Below are positions 1 to 12,900 of a DNA stretch of 64,000 nt, in pieces (within the stretch, counting starts at the first letter, position 1; every line of letters begins with the position of its first letter). Under the pieces are notes generated by a model, which saw only the letters and a program-made list of their open reading frames with translations, did no database searches and was not told where the DNA came from. Source of the stretch: Boswellia sacra (taxonomy: Eukaryota; Streptophyta; Magnoliopsida; Sapindales; Burseraceae); assembly GCA_013180625.2 (NCBI GenBank), contig SNVD02009519.1, forward strand, positions 62,001 through 126,000, read 5' to 3'. The position numbers and the translations under genes were made by a program.

Positions 1-885
1 GTTCCTGAATTTAACATTTTTAAGGAATTAATTAGATACATGTTTATCATTATTAGATACATCCTAATTATATATAAGTCTATGAATAGCCTTGTAATCA
101 AGTGTTTATGTAGAGAGAGGAAAAATCTCTCAAGCGAGAATGAAATGAAATAAAGCTATCCTATCTCTCACCTCAGAGGTGGACCTGGGAAGGGACTTGG
201 GTGGGATCGGGCCCCTCCTACAATTTATATATTAGCTATACCCCCTTATTTTTTTAAGTTACATTATATCCCTCATTAAAAATTAAACCCAATCTCTTAG
301 TTTTATCTTTCATTTTTTTCTAACCATTAGCTTGTCAAATTAATATTCAACAACCTTCTCCTTTCACTCTATATCATATACATGTCATTTTTTTTATTCC
401 ACATAATATAATTAGAAATAAATTTTTTACAACTTCCAATGATGCAAATTGCTCTTGCATTTTAATTTTATTATTTTATTTCATAAATTGTATTAGATTT
501 TTGGTTTTGATTTTTGTTTAATCTAGGATAAATGATATATTTCTATTATTTCTTCATATTTTGTAATATATTAATTAGTTTTTTAAAAAAAGTTATAAAT
601 TTAAAGAATTTTTAGTGAAAGGCAATAACCAACTCTATTTATAATTTTCTTATACATTATATTTAGGCCGCGTAAGAGGAAAAGTTTATTGTATCCACCT
701 TACCTAGACACACTCTTTTTTATATATAGTTGAATAAATTCTTTGTTACTATTAAGATTAAGGTTTATCAAAAAAAAATTATAATATTGTAATATTTATT
801 GTGTCCCTGCTTAGCTAAAATCCTGGATCTGCCACTATCTCACCTTCCTCACTTCGACCCTTTATGACTCATATTATTGCTCTAA
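1..885 (+). mobile_element. Left LTR remnant of a copia-type element, split by a hAT insertion
   Basis: Positions 1-173 and about 846-885 match, in order, the LTR at about 3538-3745 (shared landmarks: the 'attagatacatg', 'cttgtaatcaa' and 'aaaaatctctcaa' stretches). The element starts before the window. With the LTR at 3468-3770, which follows a polypurine tract, this defines the left and right ends of one plus-strand LTR retrotransposon. Copia assignment is an inference from LTR size and style; no pol survives between the LTRs. Confidence 0.55.
174..837. mobile_element. Non-autonomous hAT element, 664 bp
   Basis: Ends are imperfect terminal inverted repeats: cagaggtggacct at the left, and the complement of ggatctgccacta at the right. 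The element is flanked by a perfect 8-bp target duplication, tctcacct, at 166-173 and 838-845. An 8-bp duplication and a CAG-type terminus are hallmarks of the hAT superfamily. The interior is AT-rich with no transposase. It sits inside the copia-type LTR, so it is younger than that element. Confidence 0.85.
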
Positions 886-902
886 TGTCTTGTTAAAATT
901 AA

Positions 903-2863
903 TGTTGAGAATCTAGAACTCCCAAAACTTCACATTAGTATGATATTGTTCACTTTGGACCCAAGCCCTCATGGATTTGCTTTTGGATTCTATCCAAGAG
1001 GCCTCATACCAATAGAGATCTTATCCATAATTATATTCTCATGATCCATCCCATGTCTAGCCAATGTGAGACTTGGTCACACACCTAACAATCCTCCCCT
1101 CGAACAAAGAACCACATCATTATGATATTTTTTAGGGCCTCCCCTCAAATGATCATCCATTTGTCTGCTCTATCAAGTTCCACTACCTCAAGAGCTTTAG
1201 ATCAACTCCTCTTCATCGTCTGAGGATTAGGACACGTCCATGAAGCATCCAGAGCACAGTGCCTAGTCCAATAAAGCCTAACCAGGGATATAATCGTGAG
1301 CTTAACTAGCTTAACTAAGGCCCAAGGCCCACCATAATTATATGCCCATGATCCTTCTCATGTCTAGCCAATGTGAGACTTTGGTTGCACACCCAACAAT
1401 CCTTCCCTCGAATAAAGGACCACATCATTGTGATATTTTTCTGAGCCTCCCCTTAAACATCATCCATTCGTCCGCTCTATCAAGTTCCACTACCTCAAGA
1501 GCTGTAGATGAACTCCTCTTCATCGTGTTAGGATCTAGACACGTCCATGAAGCATCTAGAGCACACTGCCTGGTCTAATAGAGCCCAACCACAGATATGA
1601 TTGTGAGTTTAACCAAGGCGCACCACCTTTGTTTGGTTTAATCGAGGCCTACAACCTTTGTTCAGCATTCTAAGAATTTCCTCCATATATTCTCCTACCT
1701 AAGTCTAGGTTGGGCTCTAATACCCACTTGTTGAGACTATGGACCTCCCAAAACTCTATATTGGTATGATATTATGCACTTTGGGCTAATGACCTCATGG
1801 ATTTGCTTTTGGATTCTACCCAAAAGGTCTCACACCAATGAAGATCTTGCCCATACTTATATGGCCATGATCCTCCCTATGTCTAGCCAATGTGACTTTG
1901 GTCGCACACTAAAAAATCCTTCCCTTAAACAAATGACCACATTATTGGGATATTTTTTTCGAGCTTCTCTTGAAATGATCATCCATTCGTCCGCCCATCA
2001 AGTTTTGCTACCTCGAGAGCTCCAAGTCAACTCCTCTTCATCGTGTTGGGATCAGGACACATCCATGAAGCATCTAAAGCACATTGCCTGGTCCAATAGA
2101 GCCCAAACATGGATACAATCATGAGCTTAACTAAAGCCAAGGCCCACCACCTTTGTTGGGTGTAACTAGGGCCTACGACTTTCGTTCGGCATTCTGAGAG
2201 TTTGGTCCACATATTTTCCTGGTTAAGTCTAGGCTTGGGTTCTAATACCACTTGTTAAGATTATAGGTTTGTTTGTTTTGGCTTTTATGAGTAAAGCTTA
2301 TTGAAATAGATGTTTTTGAAGTAAAGCTTCTAAAAGTAGAGTTTTTATTAAAAATTTATTGATTGTTTGATGGGATAAATATAGAAGCACTTATTATAAT
2401 TAAATTATCAAAATAGATCTTTGTTATGAGGAAAGAATAAAGTAAAATATTTAAAATTAAATGAGGGTATTTTTGACATTTCAAAACTTTAAAAAAAGCT
2501 CAAAAAGAGCTTTTTTCAAAAGCCTAAATTTTAGGCTTCTTCCAGTAGAAGTAAAATAGCTTTTTTAATATTTCAAAAGCTCTTCTCAGATGGTAGTTAA
2601 ATGACACAAAAAACAATTTTAAAATAGCTTTTGGCATTAAAATAGCTCTTTTACCCAATAGAGAAGCCCAAACAAACGCGGTCTATGAACATAACAAAAC
2701 TTCACATTGGTATGATATTGTCCATTTTGGGTCCAAGCCCTCATGGATTTGCTTTAGGATTCTACCCAAAAGGCCTAATGCCAATAGAAATCTTATCTAT
2801 ACTTATATGCCCATGATCCTCCTCATGTCTAGCTAATATGGGACTTTGGTTGCATACACAACA
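903..2863 (-). mobile_element. Tandem array of TRIM-like LTR elements (four LTRs, three internal segments)
   Basis: A roughly 190-bp LTR that begins TGTTG and ends CAACA (plus-strand reading) recurs at 903-1090, about 1335-1398 (5'-truncated), 1729-1914 and 2253-2863 (interrupted). Between LTRs lie related internal segments of about 240-335 bp. Read on the minus strand, each complete internal segment begins next to an initiator-Met primer-binding site (tggtattagagcc and variants, e.g. 1711-1725 and 2238-2250) and ends in a purine tract (gaggggaggat). There is no coding capacity, which fits terminal-repeat retrotransposons in miniature. The repeated LTR-internal-LTR order indicates recombination between elements. 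Confidence 0.75.
2265..2683. mobile_element. MITE inserted in the last TRIM LTR
   Basis: A 419-bp AT-rich segment interrupts the fourth TRIM LTR: the LTR reads up to 'aagattat' and resumes at 'tatgaacat'. Ends are imperfect inverted repeats (ggtttgtttgttttggctt against ccgcgtttgtttgggcttc after complementing), with a probable 3-bp duplication TAT. A diverged second copy lies at about 58085-58465. The superfamily is uncertain; the 3-bp duplication suggests PIF/Harbinger (Tourist-like). Confidence 0.7.
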
Positions 2864-3770
2864 ATTAAAAAAAAAACATATGATGCATACGCAAAAATTG
2901 TGTTTTGTTTGTTTCTTTTTAAAATTTTAGGATGGTTTCAGAGCTCGTGTGGAATCATGCAGCAATTACTCCTCAAGAAAGAAATAATATAAGCAAATAA
3001 GAGAAAATAAAGTCAAAGATACCTAGCAAAAGAAGAAAAGAAGAGAAAGCTAGGTCAAAGTCACCTTGGTAAGATTTCTGTCTTTTTCTTAAAGATATGG
3101 TCTAATTGTGTTGGTGATAAAAAAGAGAAAAACAGGGAGACAACAAAGTTGTCAATGCATCTGTTCTTTCAAAAGAAAAAAATCTTAGTGGAGCAAAAAC
3201 AAGCTCCTAAGACAAGCCTAGAAAATGCTAGATGATGAAAAGGATATCGATCACAAAATATATAGGTAAAGCACCAACTTGAAAAACAAATTACCCAGCA
3301 ATTGAAAAGAAATAGAAACAATCTAAAAAAAAAAATTCCAGAGAACCAAAATCAAGGCAGGAATGCCATGGATAGGATGTTATATCAAGGAATGCATAGA
3401 AAAAAAGATCTGTCAATGAAGAAAAGAAAAAAGTGCACTAGCAAAGATTTCAAGATTTAGGGGGGAGTGTTTTTGAAGTAATGTAGAAAATCAAGGGGTC
3501 ACTTGCATAGAGTTATTGTGACGATACATCCATAGATGTATTCATGTATTTAACATTTCTATGCAATTGATTAGATACATGTCTATCATTATTATATGCA
3601 TCCTAAGAAGTCTATAAATAAGGCTTGTAATCAAATGTTTATGTAGAGAAAGGAAAAATCTCTCAAGTGAGACCGGAATGAAATAAAATGATCCTATCTC
3701 TTACCTTCCTAACTTCTACCCTTATGTTATTGCTCAAGTATTCTATCTTGATCTATCCTCACCGTTCACA
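2864..3770 (+). mobile_element. Copia-type element: 3' internal remnant and right LTR
   Basis: About 600 bp of purine-rich, non-coding sequence leads into a polypurine tract (taggggggag, about 3458-3467), followed by an LTR beginning TG at 3468 and running to about 3770. The LTR matches the interrupted LTR at the start of the window. A short AT-rich segment (2886-2935) is repeated downstream at about 3808-3855. No gag or pol reading frame remains. Confidence 0.6.
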
Positions 3771-3991
3771 AAAAATCATGAGCACACACATATGCAAATC
3801 ATATTATACACACATACACAAAATTATGTTTGTTTCTTTTTAAAATTTTAACAAAGGAAAGATACTTTGAAATAATAATAATAAAATTATAGGACTTATT
3901 CTTTAATTTATGAGTTAATGAAATTTTAGGAGAGTGATATATGGTTATTGGTCTTATTTAAGATGAGAGCATCTGAATCCAAGCAAACGTG

Positions 3992-6900
3992 CTAAATGAA
4001 ATTGAGAAGACTTACAAATTGATTGGGATGAGTATCTAAATAATTTATGGCAGTTGCTTTTGTCTGCTCATCGAAGCTGAAACATTGACAGTAATTTGAC
4101 TCATCATCCTCCTCCATTGTTGGTCCACCAGAATCTTCATAAGGGAATATATTCAAATTCCAAGCAGTAGACCCACCGGAATGGTTGAACTGATCAGCGG
4201 CAATATCTTGTTCATAGATTGGACGAGCTCCACATCTCCTAATCTCCAATCCTGGACCAAGTTGTATTCCAAAGGAGAATTTGACTGGATTATACATATG
4301 CTGTGTCTTTTCACTAATATAACCGCGACGAGACACAAAGACCAGCCAAATATGTTCCGACATAGCCTGGCCTGAATTCTTTGTAAAAAGACAACCAGGA
4401 AGATTGTGACCATAAACATCTTGATCAACAGAAGATATGCCAAAGCTTAGCCCATGCGTGACAGCTCCAGTTCTAGTGATGATAGGTGGATGTTTGTGGA
4501 CAACAAAAACACAGCACACAACATATCCAATCAACTTACTACTTCTATGCAAATGTGGATGTCTTTTTATTGCTATTGAACAACCCTCTTTCTGATGGCA
4601 CCACTCTGGAATTTCTCTTCCAGGAACAACCATGTGAAATACATCTTTTACAAACCGCCGAGAAGAGAAATGCATGAAGTAATCGCTCAGCATTGATAGT
4701 GCTGTACTGTTGGTGCCAAAAAAAATTGGGCAGTTAACAGCAAAAAAACATATAAAACAGTTGGGCGAAGTTGATAATCCTAATGCATCTGATGATCTCT
4801 CCAGTGAAACACAACCATTTGCATTAAGAAACACCATAGATTTTGGAAGTTGAGGCAGATATTGAAGCCTCTTGCAATTCTCCAAGAAAAGATCTTGAAG
4901 GTGACAAAGATGTCTAATGCTCCCTGGTAAGGAAACAAAACTGTTATTGCTAAGATCCAACCTCCACAATCTTTCTATTTCCCCAACTTCAGAGGGTATT
5001 CCTCCTTCCCTTATATTACAATCTCTGAGAATCAAAGTTGTCAAAAAACGACAGCTTGATAACGAAGGCAGCATAAAACCCACGGACTTTGAACTTCCTC
5101 CTAGGAATCGCCAATACCATCTTTTGATGTTCCCCACAGGAATAATAGACAACCGTGCTCGTTTTGTAGCAGTTCCCCTTATATCAAGTTCCTCTAAAAT
5201 TTCTTCTTCCCTACTTTCAAGTTTGGAGCAGCCAGATAGATCTAGAGTTACGAGAGATTCCATAGCAATCTTGCGTGGAAAAGTAGTCAGATTTGCACAA
5301 TTTCTTAGAATCAAATGAGTGATTTTTTTGTGAACTTGCAAAGAGGGGTGAATCTCATGCATTCTAATACACCCTTTCAAATTTAGCTTCTCAAGATTTG
5401 GGACCACCGTTAAGTCTGGACTTATGGTCAGGTTCAAACAGTATCTCAGCTTAAGGGATTTCAGTTCTTTCAAAAGCTGTTATATGTAGGCAAAAGGAAA
5501 ACAGGTTTACTTCTCTCAATTAAGTTACCTCAATAATCAAAGAATGAATTTATTAATGATCAACAGAATTCACCCAAAAAAAAAGAAAGGAAAAGCGTAA
5601 ATAACAAAAATAATCTTACCTGAGTTCCGTCCCAGAGTTTTTCGATGTTGCTATAACTCAGGTCAAGTTCAACAATTTTATCCAGTAGCAAGTTGGATGG
5701 TAAGGACTTCAAAGGATATCCGTGCCATTCAAGTAACCGTAAATTATTTGAAAGGTATTCAATGCCTTCAGGAAGTTGCACCTTATCGATTTTGAGTAGT
5801 CTTAGATTGATCATCTTTGAAAAAGCTTTAGCATTTGTGCTGAAATTTAGTTCTTCTTCAAGAATTACACCTTCAACTGCTTCCGTTGCCTAAAAAGTTA
5901 AGAGCAAAATTGAAGTTTGTTAGAGAATAAATCTAGGGTTAAAATACTATTGTTGGGTCGTTGTTTGTTAGCTTGAGCTTTTAGTTATAACCTACTATGA
6001 TATCTAGGTCAAAATGTGGCGAAGTAATGTTATATCAAATCCCGGCTACATGTTAATTGAACATTTAGGGTGCCTACCAGCAGATCGGAGACAGTTAAGG
6101 CCCACAAGGAGCATAAATTCTATTTATTATTTGTTTCTTTTTTCTTTTTAATTATTAATCAACTATCATGTATATTAATTAATACTATAGCCTTCCTAAT
6201 GGGTATATATTCTTTTGATGTCTTTGAATCCAAATTCACTATGCTCTTTCTTTACTATACATCATATTTATTTTAATTTCTCTCTTGTTCACTATTAAAA
6301 CTAATCTATATATATTTTATAATTGTAAAATTATTGAATATATTTATCAATTATAAATAAAAGTAACTCCAGATATCAATTATAGTGCTTCTCCATTTAT
6401 GATTTTAATTTTTAGAATCAATATTTTAATTAAAACATTTTAAATCATTAGTTAACATCATATATAAAAAATTATAAATGGTAATCAAGATTAAATAATT
6501 AGCTTCAATTTAATGACGCTATCTTACAACACATTCTTAACATACAAATTGTTGAATTTTATATAATGTAAACTATCGAATATATTTATGAATTTATAAA
6601 ATATTATTTTTTAGTTAGATTGTTTTTATTTTATTATAACTCATCATTGACCCCTCTCACAAAATTTTCTAGCTCTATCACTACCTATTAGTAGATGTAA
6701 GGTGTTGGCATGTGCAAGTTAGTTCAATATTTTGGCTACCGAAAAATATGCAGATCTTTTTAGTTTGGAGTTTTACATATGACTTATGCTTTTAACGCAA
6801 TTAGTAACTTAACAATATTAAAATCTCAATAAATTGATTCAAACTCATATTTGAGTAGGCAAATGAATAAAATTAAATAAAAAATATCTTTTGCTAAATC

Positions 6901-9900
6901 ACTTACTGTGTTATTTGTTAGCACGTGTAAGACATCTTCTTTTTCCCATAATCTGCTACGTCTTCCAGGCTCTTTAAGAGATTTTCTCTTAACAATTTGT
7001 CTACCCATTTCTTGTAATAAATCATGCATCCACAATTGATTTTTCTTTGAAATGGTTATGAGAGATTTCTCAATGAGGACATTTATTCCAATAATTGGGT
7101 TGAAATGACAACCGTTCAATATTCTTGTCACATAACCTCTATCATAGCCTTTAAAAAAACATGCAATATCAAGAAATATTTCCTTCTCTGTGTCTTCTAG
7201 TCCACTAAAACTTAGTTCAAGTATCTCTATAATTTTCTTCGTACCATCTCTTTTTAGCCTTTCTAGAGCATCTCCCCATTCTTCTATAGTTCTACCAATA
7301 AGAAAAGAACCAAAAACTTTGATAGCTAATGGAAGACCACCACAATACCTTACAATATCATCTGATAGATTCCAAAAGTCTTCTGAAGGTTGATGGTTTT
7401 TGAAGGCTGTTAGTCTGAGAAGTTGAAGAGCTTCATTGTGACTTAGTTCCTCAACCTTATACTTTTCATCCACATCATGTGCTTTCAACACATGTTCATT
7501 TCTTGTTGTTATTATGACTAAACTACCTGAACCAAGCCAGTTACGCCTTCCAACTAAGTTTCCTAATTGTTCTTCGTCATCCACATCATCTATAATTATA
7601 AGAACCTTCTTTTTCCTCAATCTTTTGCGTATCATCTCCATTCCATCATAGACATTGCATATATTTATCTTTTCATCTGGTAGAAAACTAGAAAGAAGTT
7701 GCTTTTGTAAAGAAAGCAAACCCTTACACCTCCCTGATGTTTCTCTTATATTGGCAAGAAAACTTTGACCATCAAAGTTATGGGAAATTAACTTGAAAAT
7801 AACTCTTGCAAGTGTTGTCTTGCCTATCCCTCCCATGCCATAGATTCCTACCATACGAACATCATTAGGAAACTCTGTAGTTATAAGCGTCTTTAGTTTC
7901 TCCAAACGTGAATCTATCCCTACTAAGTCCTCAAACTTTGTATCTGTTGAAACACTTAATCTACGTAATATGTCCTTGACAATTACATGAATAAGTACAG
8001 GTTCTTGCCTGCAAACCAAAAAAGAACAATAAAATTGTTGTGTTTCAACTACCACAACCAGCAATGCTACTATAATGCAGAAGATTTTTTGTTTGGCATC
8101 GGAGAGGACAACAAATAATTATGACAAGGCTTAGTTCTTTAAAAAAAAAAATGTGAACAAAAATATTTGAAGCCTTCAAATATTTTTGTTCACATGCATC
8201 TCCCCATCTATAAATGAAAGCTATGGCTTTCTATTCTCGCCTATATATACAACATATATAATATGCAATATGCATTAAGATCTGTTTACGATCTTGTTAA
8301 CAAATCTTTATTTACACCTCTAACTGCAGTTATGTTTTGATGCTTTCACTTTTGACTTTTTCTTTCTGAGTTTAGGTGATTTTTATTTTGCTTAACTCCC
8401 TTTATTTAGTTATTCTTTATCTCTTCAATATCTTAATTACGATTTACCTTAGATCTGAAATAAAATTCTAATCAATGTCACATTACTTAAATATTAAATT
8501 TCATTTATACAGTTGACCAATATATTTAATAAATTTCAGATTTCTAATCAATCATATCTTGTCACTTTAAATAAAAATTCTTCAAAATCCTTCGCCTGAT
8601 ACTGAGGATCATAGTGAAGAATTCAAAACATAATCAACCTATTGACCGCAATAGAGATTAAGTACTCTAAACTATTCTAAAAGCGATTACATATATCAAA
8701 CTATGGGCAGTTTGAGGTTACTATTGCTGTGAAAAAAAGTAACTTCTACTTTGCAATAGAAAAAAATAATCAGCTTTAGAAAAAAGCGGGAGAGTGTTTA
8801 GTAAATCAACTTTTAAAAGCTACTTTATTTTTTGAAAGCAAGATAGAGATGTTTGGTATTACTATTACTGTAGGCTTTTTTATGTACCAATTACCCCACT
8901 GGACATATAAAGTATTCCTTTATAATATTTAATTATTAAAATTTACAATAAATTCTCTTTACTATTCAGTGAAAATTCTATATAAATTATTTTTTATGTA
9001 AAATATAAATAAAATGAATACTTATTTTTTTAATCTATGCAAAAATATATGGATTCTAACTCTTATGTTTAAATTTAATTTAATTGACTATCAAAATCAA
9101 ATTCATTTAAATTCAATATTTAATATAAAATAATTTAAAATTTATAATATATATTAAATAATTGTAAATTTATATTTTTGTTAATTATTAATATTTGGTG
9201 GATATCTTTAATTTATATTTTTTTAAATATTAAAGTAAATAAATTTATTTTATGAAATTTGAAAAAATAAAAAAATTGAAAAAAATTAAAACTGACAGCC
9301 AGAGAGTCACCGAACAACTGTCGGAGCTTGTCACTGGCAACCGTCTCTGAGTGCGTCGGTCAACACCACCAATGTAGAAATGATCGACTTCGTTCAATTT
9401 GTCCAATGATGTAAACGTTTCAGGCATTTGATAACAGTTTCCATGGTGAGAGTTTTGGATGGCGGAAGCTTCACCATCTTTTGCCATGAATCTGCAAATC
9501 TTTTCTTGCTAATGCCTCTCTTTTTGAGTAGATCATATTCCAGCAAACATTTTGATAGTAGGGGTGTCATCGAACGCACTTGGATGATTGTTGTCGGTGA
9601 CCATTTCGGCACTATTCTGACGAAACTTCGATGACTTCTCGGGCTAGTTTTTTTTCGAAAAATAAAAACAAATTTTTATTTATTTTCATTATAGGTATAA
9701 ATTTAACAAAAAATTTTAATAAATAAGGGCAACAAATGCATGTAATATTATATTTTTGTTTTTTGTTAAGGGCAGTTTTGATATTTCAATTTCTAGAAGC
9801 AAAATCTGATTTCTAAAAGTAGGTGGCCATATGCTTTTGGATTTCTTCTTTAAAACTAATTTTCTCTGCATTAGATTATTTTTGAAGCTGTTAAGAAACA

Positions 9901-12900
9901 ATCCTAAGTGCCCCTGGGTTGTTGTTGCTAAAAAAAAGGGGGATTTTTTTTTCACAGCAACAGCAACCCCAAACTGGCCCTATAAATGGTTGATGATTGA
10001 CTACTTCAATAAGGTTATGTGCAATAATGATTATAGAGCATGTTTAGAAAACCAAATAAATGTGTTTGGTAACTACGCGTTCAAATTTTTTAAGGACAAA
10101 ACTATGTTTTCTATACTTGACACGGTAGAAAAGGGAAAAAAATAGAAAGGAGAGTTTGATCAAATAAAGGTGTGATTAATTACAGCATTTTTCATTTATA
10201 TTTGTGGGAAATAGGCTACTAAAGCATTTGATGAAAATTTCTTCCCATTTTTTATGTGTACATACACTTATAAAAGTTCTCTAAGCATATTATTTGAAAA
10301 TAATAATTATCGTTAATATATCTATTTACTAAGTTACTATGATAAACAATTGATCATATTCAACCTTCATCTCTCCATATAAACCCCTATTTTTCTAACC
10401 TTTTGTTCATCTAAATAAAACCAATACTTATCAAGAAAATGAATCTTTATTCCTCCAACATAATGAAAGATTTTTTCTATGTTTTTTTCATAGTTAGTGC
10501 TCTTTGTATTCTTTTCATGATTTGAAACCATAAATAATGCAAAACTCTCATACCTCCAAGTTTTCTTCATAGATTTTACTACTCAAATAAAGCCCTACTT
10601 CTAAAATATGGATATAGCAAGCAGGTTACTGAGAAATGATGTTCCTCCATTTAAACAAAGGGAGGGAGATATAGACAAAGGAAATGGAAAAAAATAATAG
10701 AAGAAACTTAAGGGATAAATCCATATTTGACAACCTTAGAAATGAAATAACTAATGACAATTATTTATACTGCCAATAAACATAAATTCACTAGGAAACA
10801 GAATCTAATTCCAGCTAAAGTAGAAAATACCACAAATAAAACTTAAGTAAAACAGTAAACTAATTATTAGGAACCTACTTTTATTCCTCATCTATCCTAT
10901 GTCAAATCCCCCACCGCGACACCCAACACCCCCCAACCCCACCCAAAACTATTTGATAATACTCAACTCTTGGCAAGTTGTCAAGAAGAAAGTTGTCGAA
11001 ACATAAAGATACACCATGTCTTGTCTTGCACAATCGTGGGAAAGTCATTAACCCAAATCTTTACTCTATGATGATCTAATAATGTAGGCACACATGATTG
11101 AAAAATTGATGATGGTTCGATGACCTTCAATGTTGGTAGAGAAACAACAATCACCATGGAGAAATTCATTGAGGATGTAAACCTAGTGATAAGATAAGAT
11201 GAACCCAAATATGAATCGGAACTTTTGAAATTAATTTCTTTAATAATCTCATGGATTCTTTTTCACATATAGATTCAACTTCATATGTGGGCTCTACATC
11301 ATTAGAATTCATCTCAACATTGGTATCAATATCACTTTTAAATTCACGTCCTCTCTCAAGATCGCTTTCACTTGTTTCATTGGTTTCTCTAGAATCATCA
11401 TCATGTTCATTCTCACTTTTAATCTCATCTTCCAAAGGTTCATTCTTGATCATTTGTTCTTATGTTGTGATAGATGGAGTTTGCAAGGCTTTTATGGCTT
11501 GTAGTACATTTTACAACTTGGCAACCAATCTATTACGAAAGGCTTCTATCTTAGCATCTAGTCTATTCTCCTAGGATTCCATCCTGCTTTTAAGGCTCGC
11601 ATCGTGGGAGTTATTTGTTAGATCAATGGTTTAGTTTCACATTTGTCTTGGTTGTGTGGATTTGAATTTTGGTGAAGATGGTTGGCCATGGCGACTAAAT
11701 TGATAGGAGTCAAAAAACTCAGAGGACAGAATTGATAGGATTTAAACTAAAATTCTTAAATGTTAAGGGAAAATAAATAAACCGAAAGCTTAAGGGGTTG
11801 ACTGATACTTTAAACGAGCAATGAGTTTTTTTTTTTTTTTTGGCTTTGTCGGTCAATTTTTTCAGGGGAGAAAAGATGATCTGATGTTGAGCTCTATATT
11901 GGGCTTCATAGATCGACTAGTGAGGAAGTCAATGGATCGGAATGTGTTTATTCACTTGCCACCAGTGATGGTGATTGTGAAGGTGGTGTGACAGAATTTT
12001 GGACGGTGTTTCAACATTTTTCCATCAGAATTTGAAATCAATGCTAAAGGATAAATTGTAAGTCATGTCAATAAGAATCTGATGGTGGTGGCAGTGTCGA
12101 TAAACGCCAACTATCAACTTTAGTCAATGCTGGTTATCAATGGTCAACAATGGCATACAATGAACAGTGATAGCGCCTTTTTTTTTAAATGGTGGAAAGT
12201 GATAGACAATGGAGAGTGATGACATTAATTGATAGATGATGATATGCTTGGTGTTTATGAAATTTGTGAATAGCAAAGGATAAATAGTAGAAACGGGAAT
12301 CAAACCACTCTCTAATGTCAAAATGATGAGGAACGAAGTTTCTCAATTTATAGAAAGGCGATGAGATTCAGACAAAAGAAATGGGAGAAAATCATAGAAA
12401 AAATTTAAGGAATAAATAGAACGAAATTGAGAGAGAAAAATAATTTTTTATTGAAAAAATTCATATTTAACAATCTAAGAAATAAACTAATTAATGACAC
12501 TTAATTAATGTTGGCAAACATAACTAGACTAGAAAAAAGATTTCAAATAGAAATAGTACATAATCCCAAGTTAAACAAGAAAATACCAAAATTAAATTTT
12601 TGATAAAATAGTAACCTATTAATTACAAAAATAAATCAAATTAGAAAACCTACTTTTATTCCCAATTTGTCCTATATCACATGCTTTCCCCTTTTGTTTC
12701 TTGTGAGTCGCCCCTCACCACAGGCACTGACTAAATCAAATCTTTATTCTTTCTTTTAAATTACCAAGAGTTTTATTGCCACTGGTGGCAAAAAATTATT
12801 TATGAAATACTAGCAAACTATATAAATTGAAAAATCTGACTAAAGTCTGAATATATGTTACGTTGTCTTAGCCATAACTTCAAAATTATGTGTATATTGA

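Noticed and set aside
1342..2251. Several 74-116-residue frames near the left end
   Set aside because: They lie in TRIM repeat units and recur in each copy in different broken frames.
1711..2258. Cassandra-type TRIM carrying a 5S rRNA-like promoter
   Set aside because: No 5S rRNA internal control region was found in the LTRs.
4153..5318. Open frames overlapping the TNL LRR exon on either strand
   Set aside because: Shadows of the LRR reading frame.
10981..11453. Acidic minus-strand frames as a host exon in TNL intron 1
   Set aside because: They sit between diverged direct repeats and are broken, so a decayed LTR-element gag is the simpler reading.
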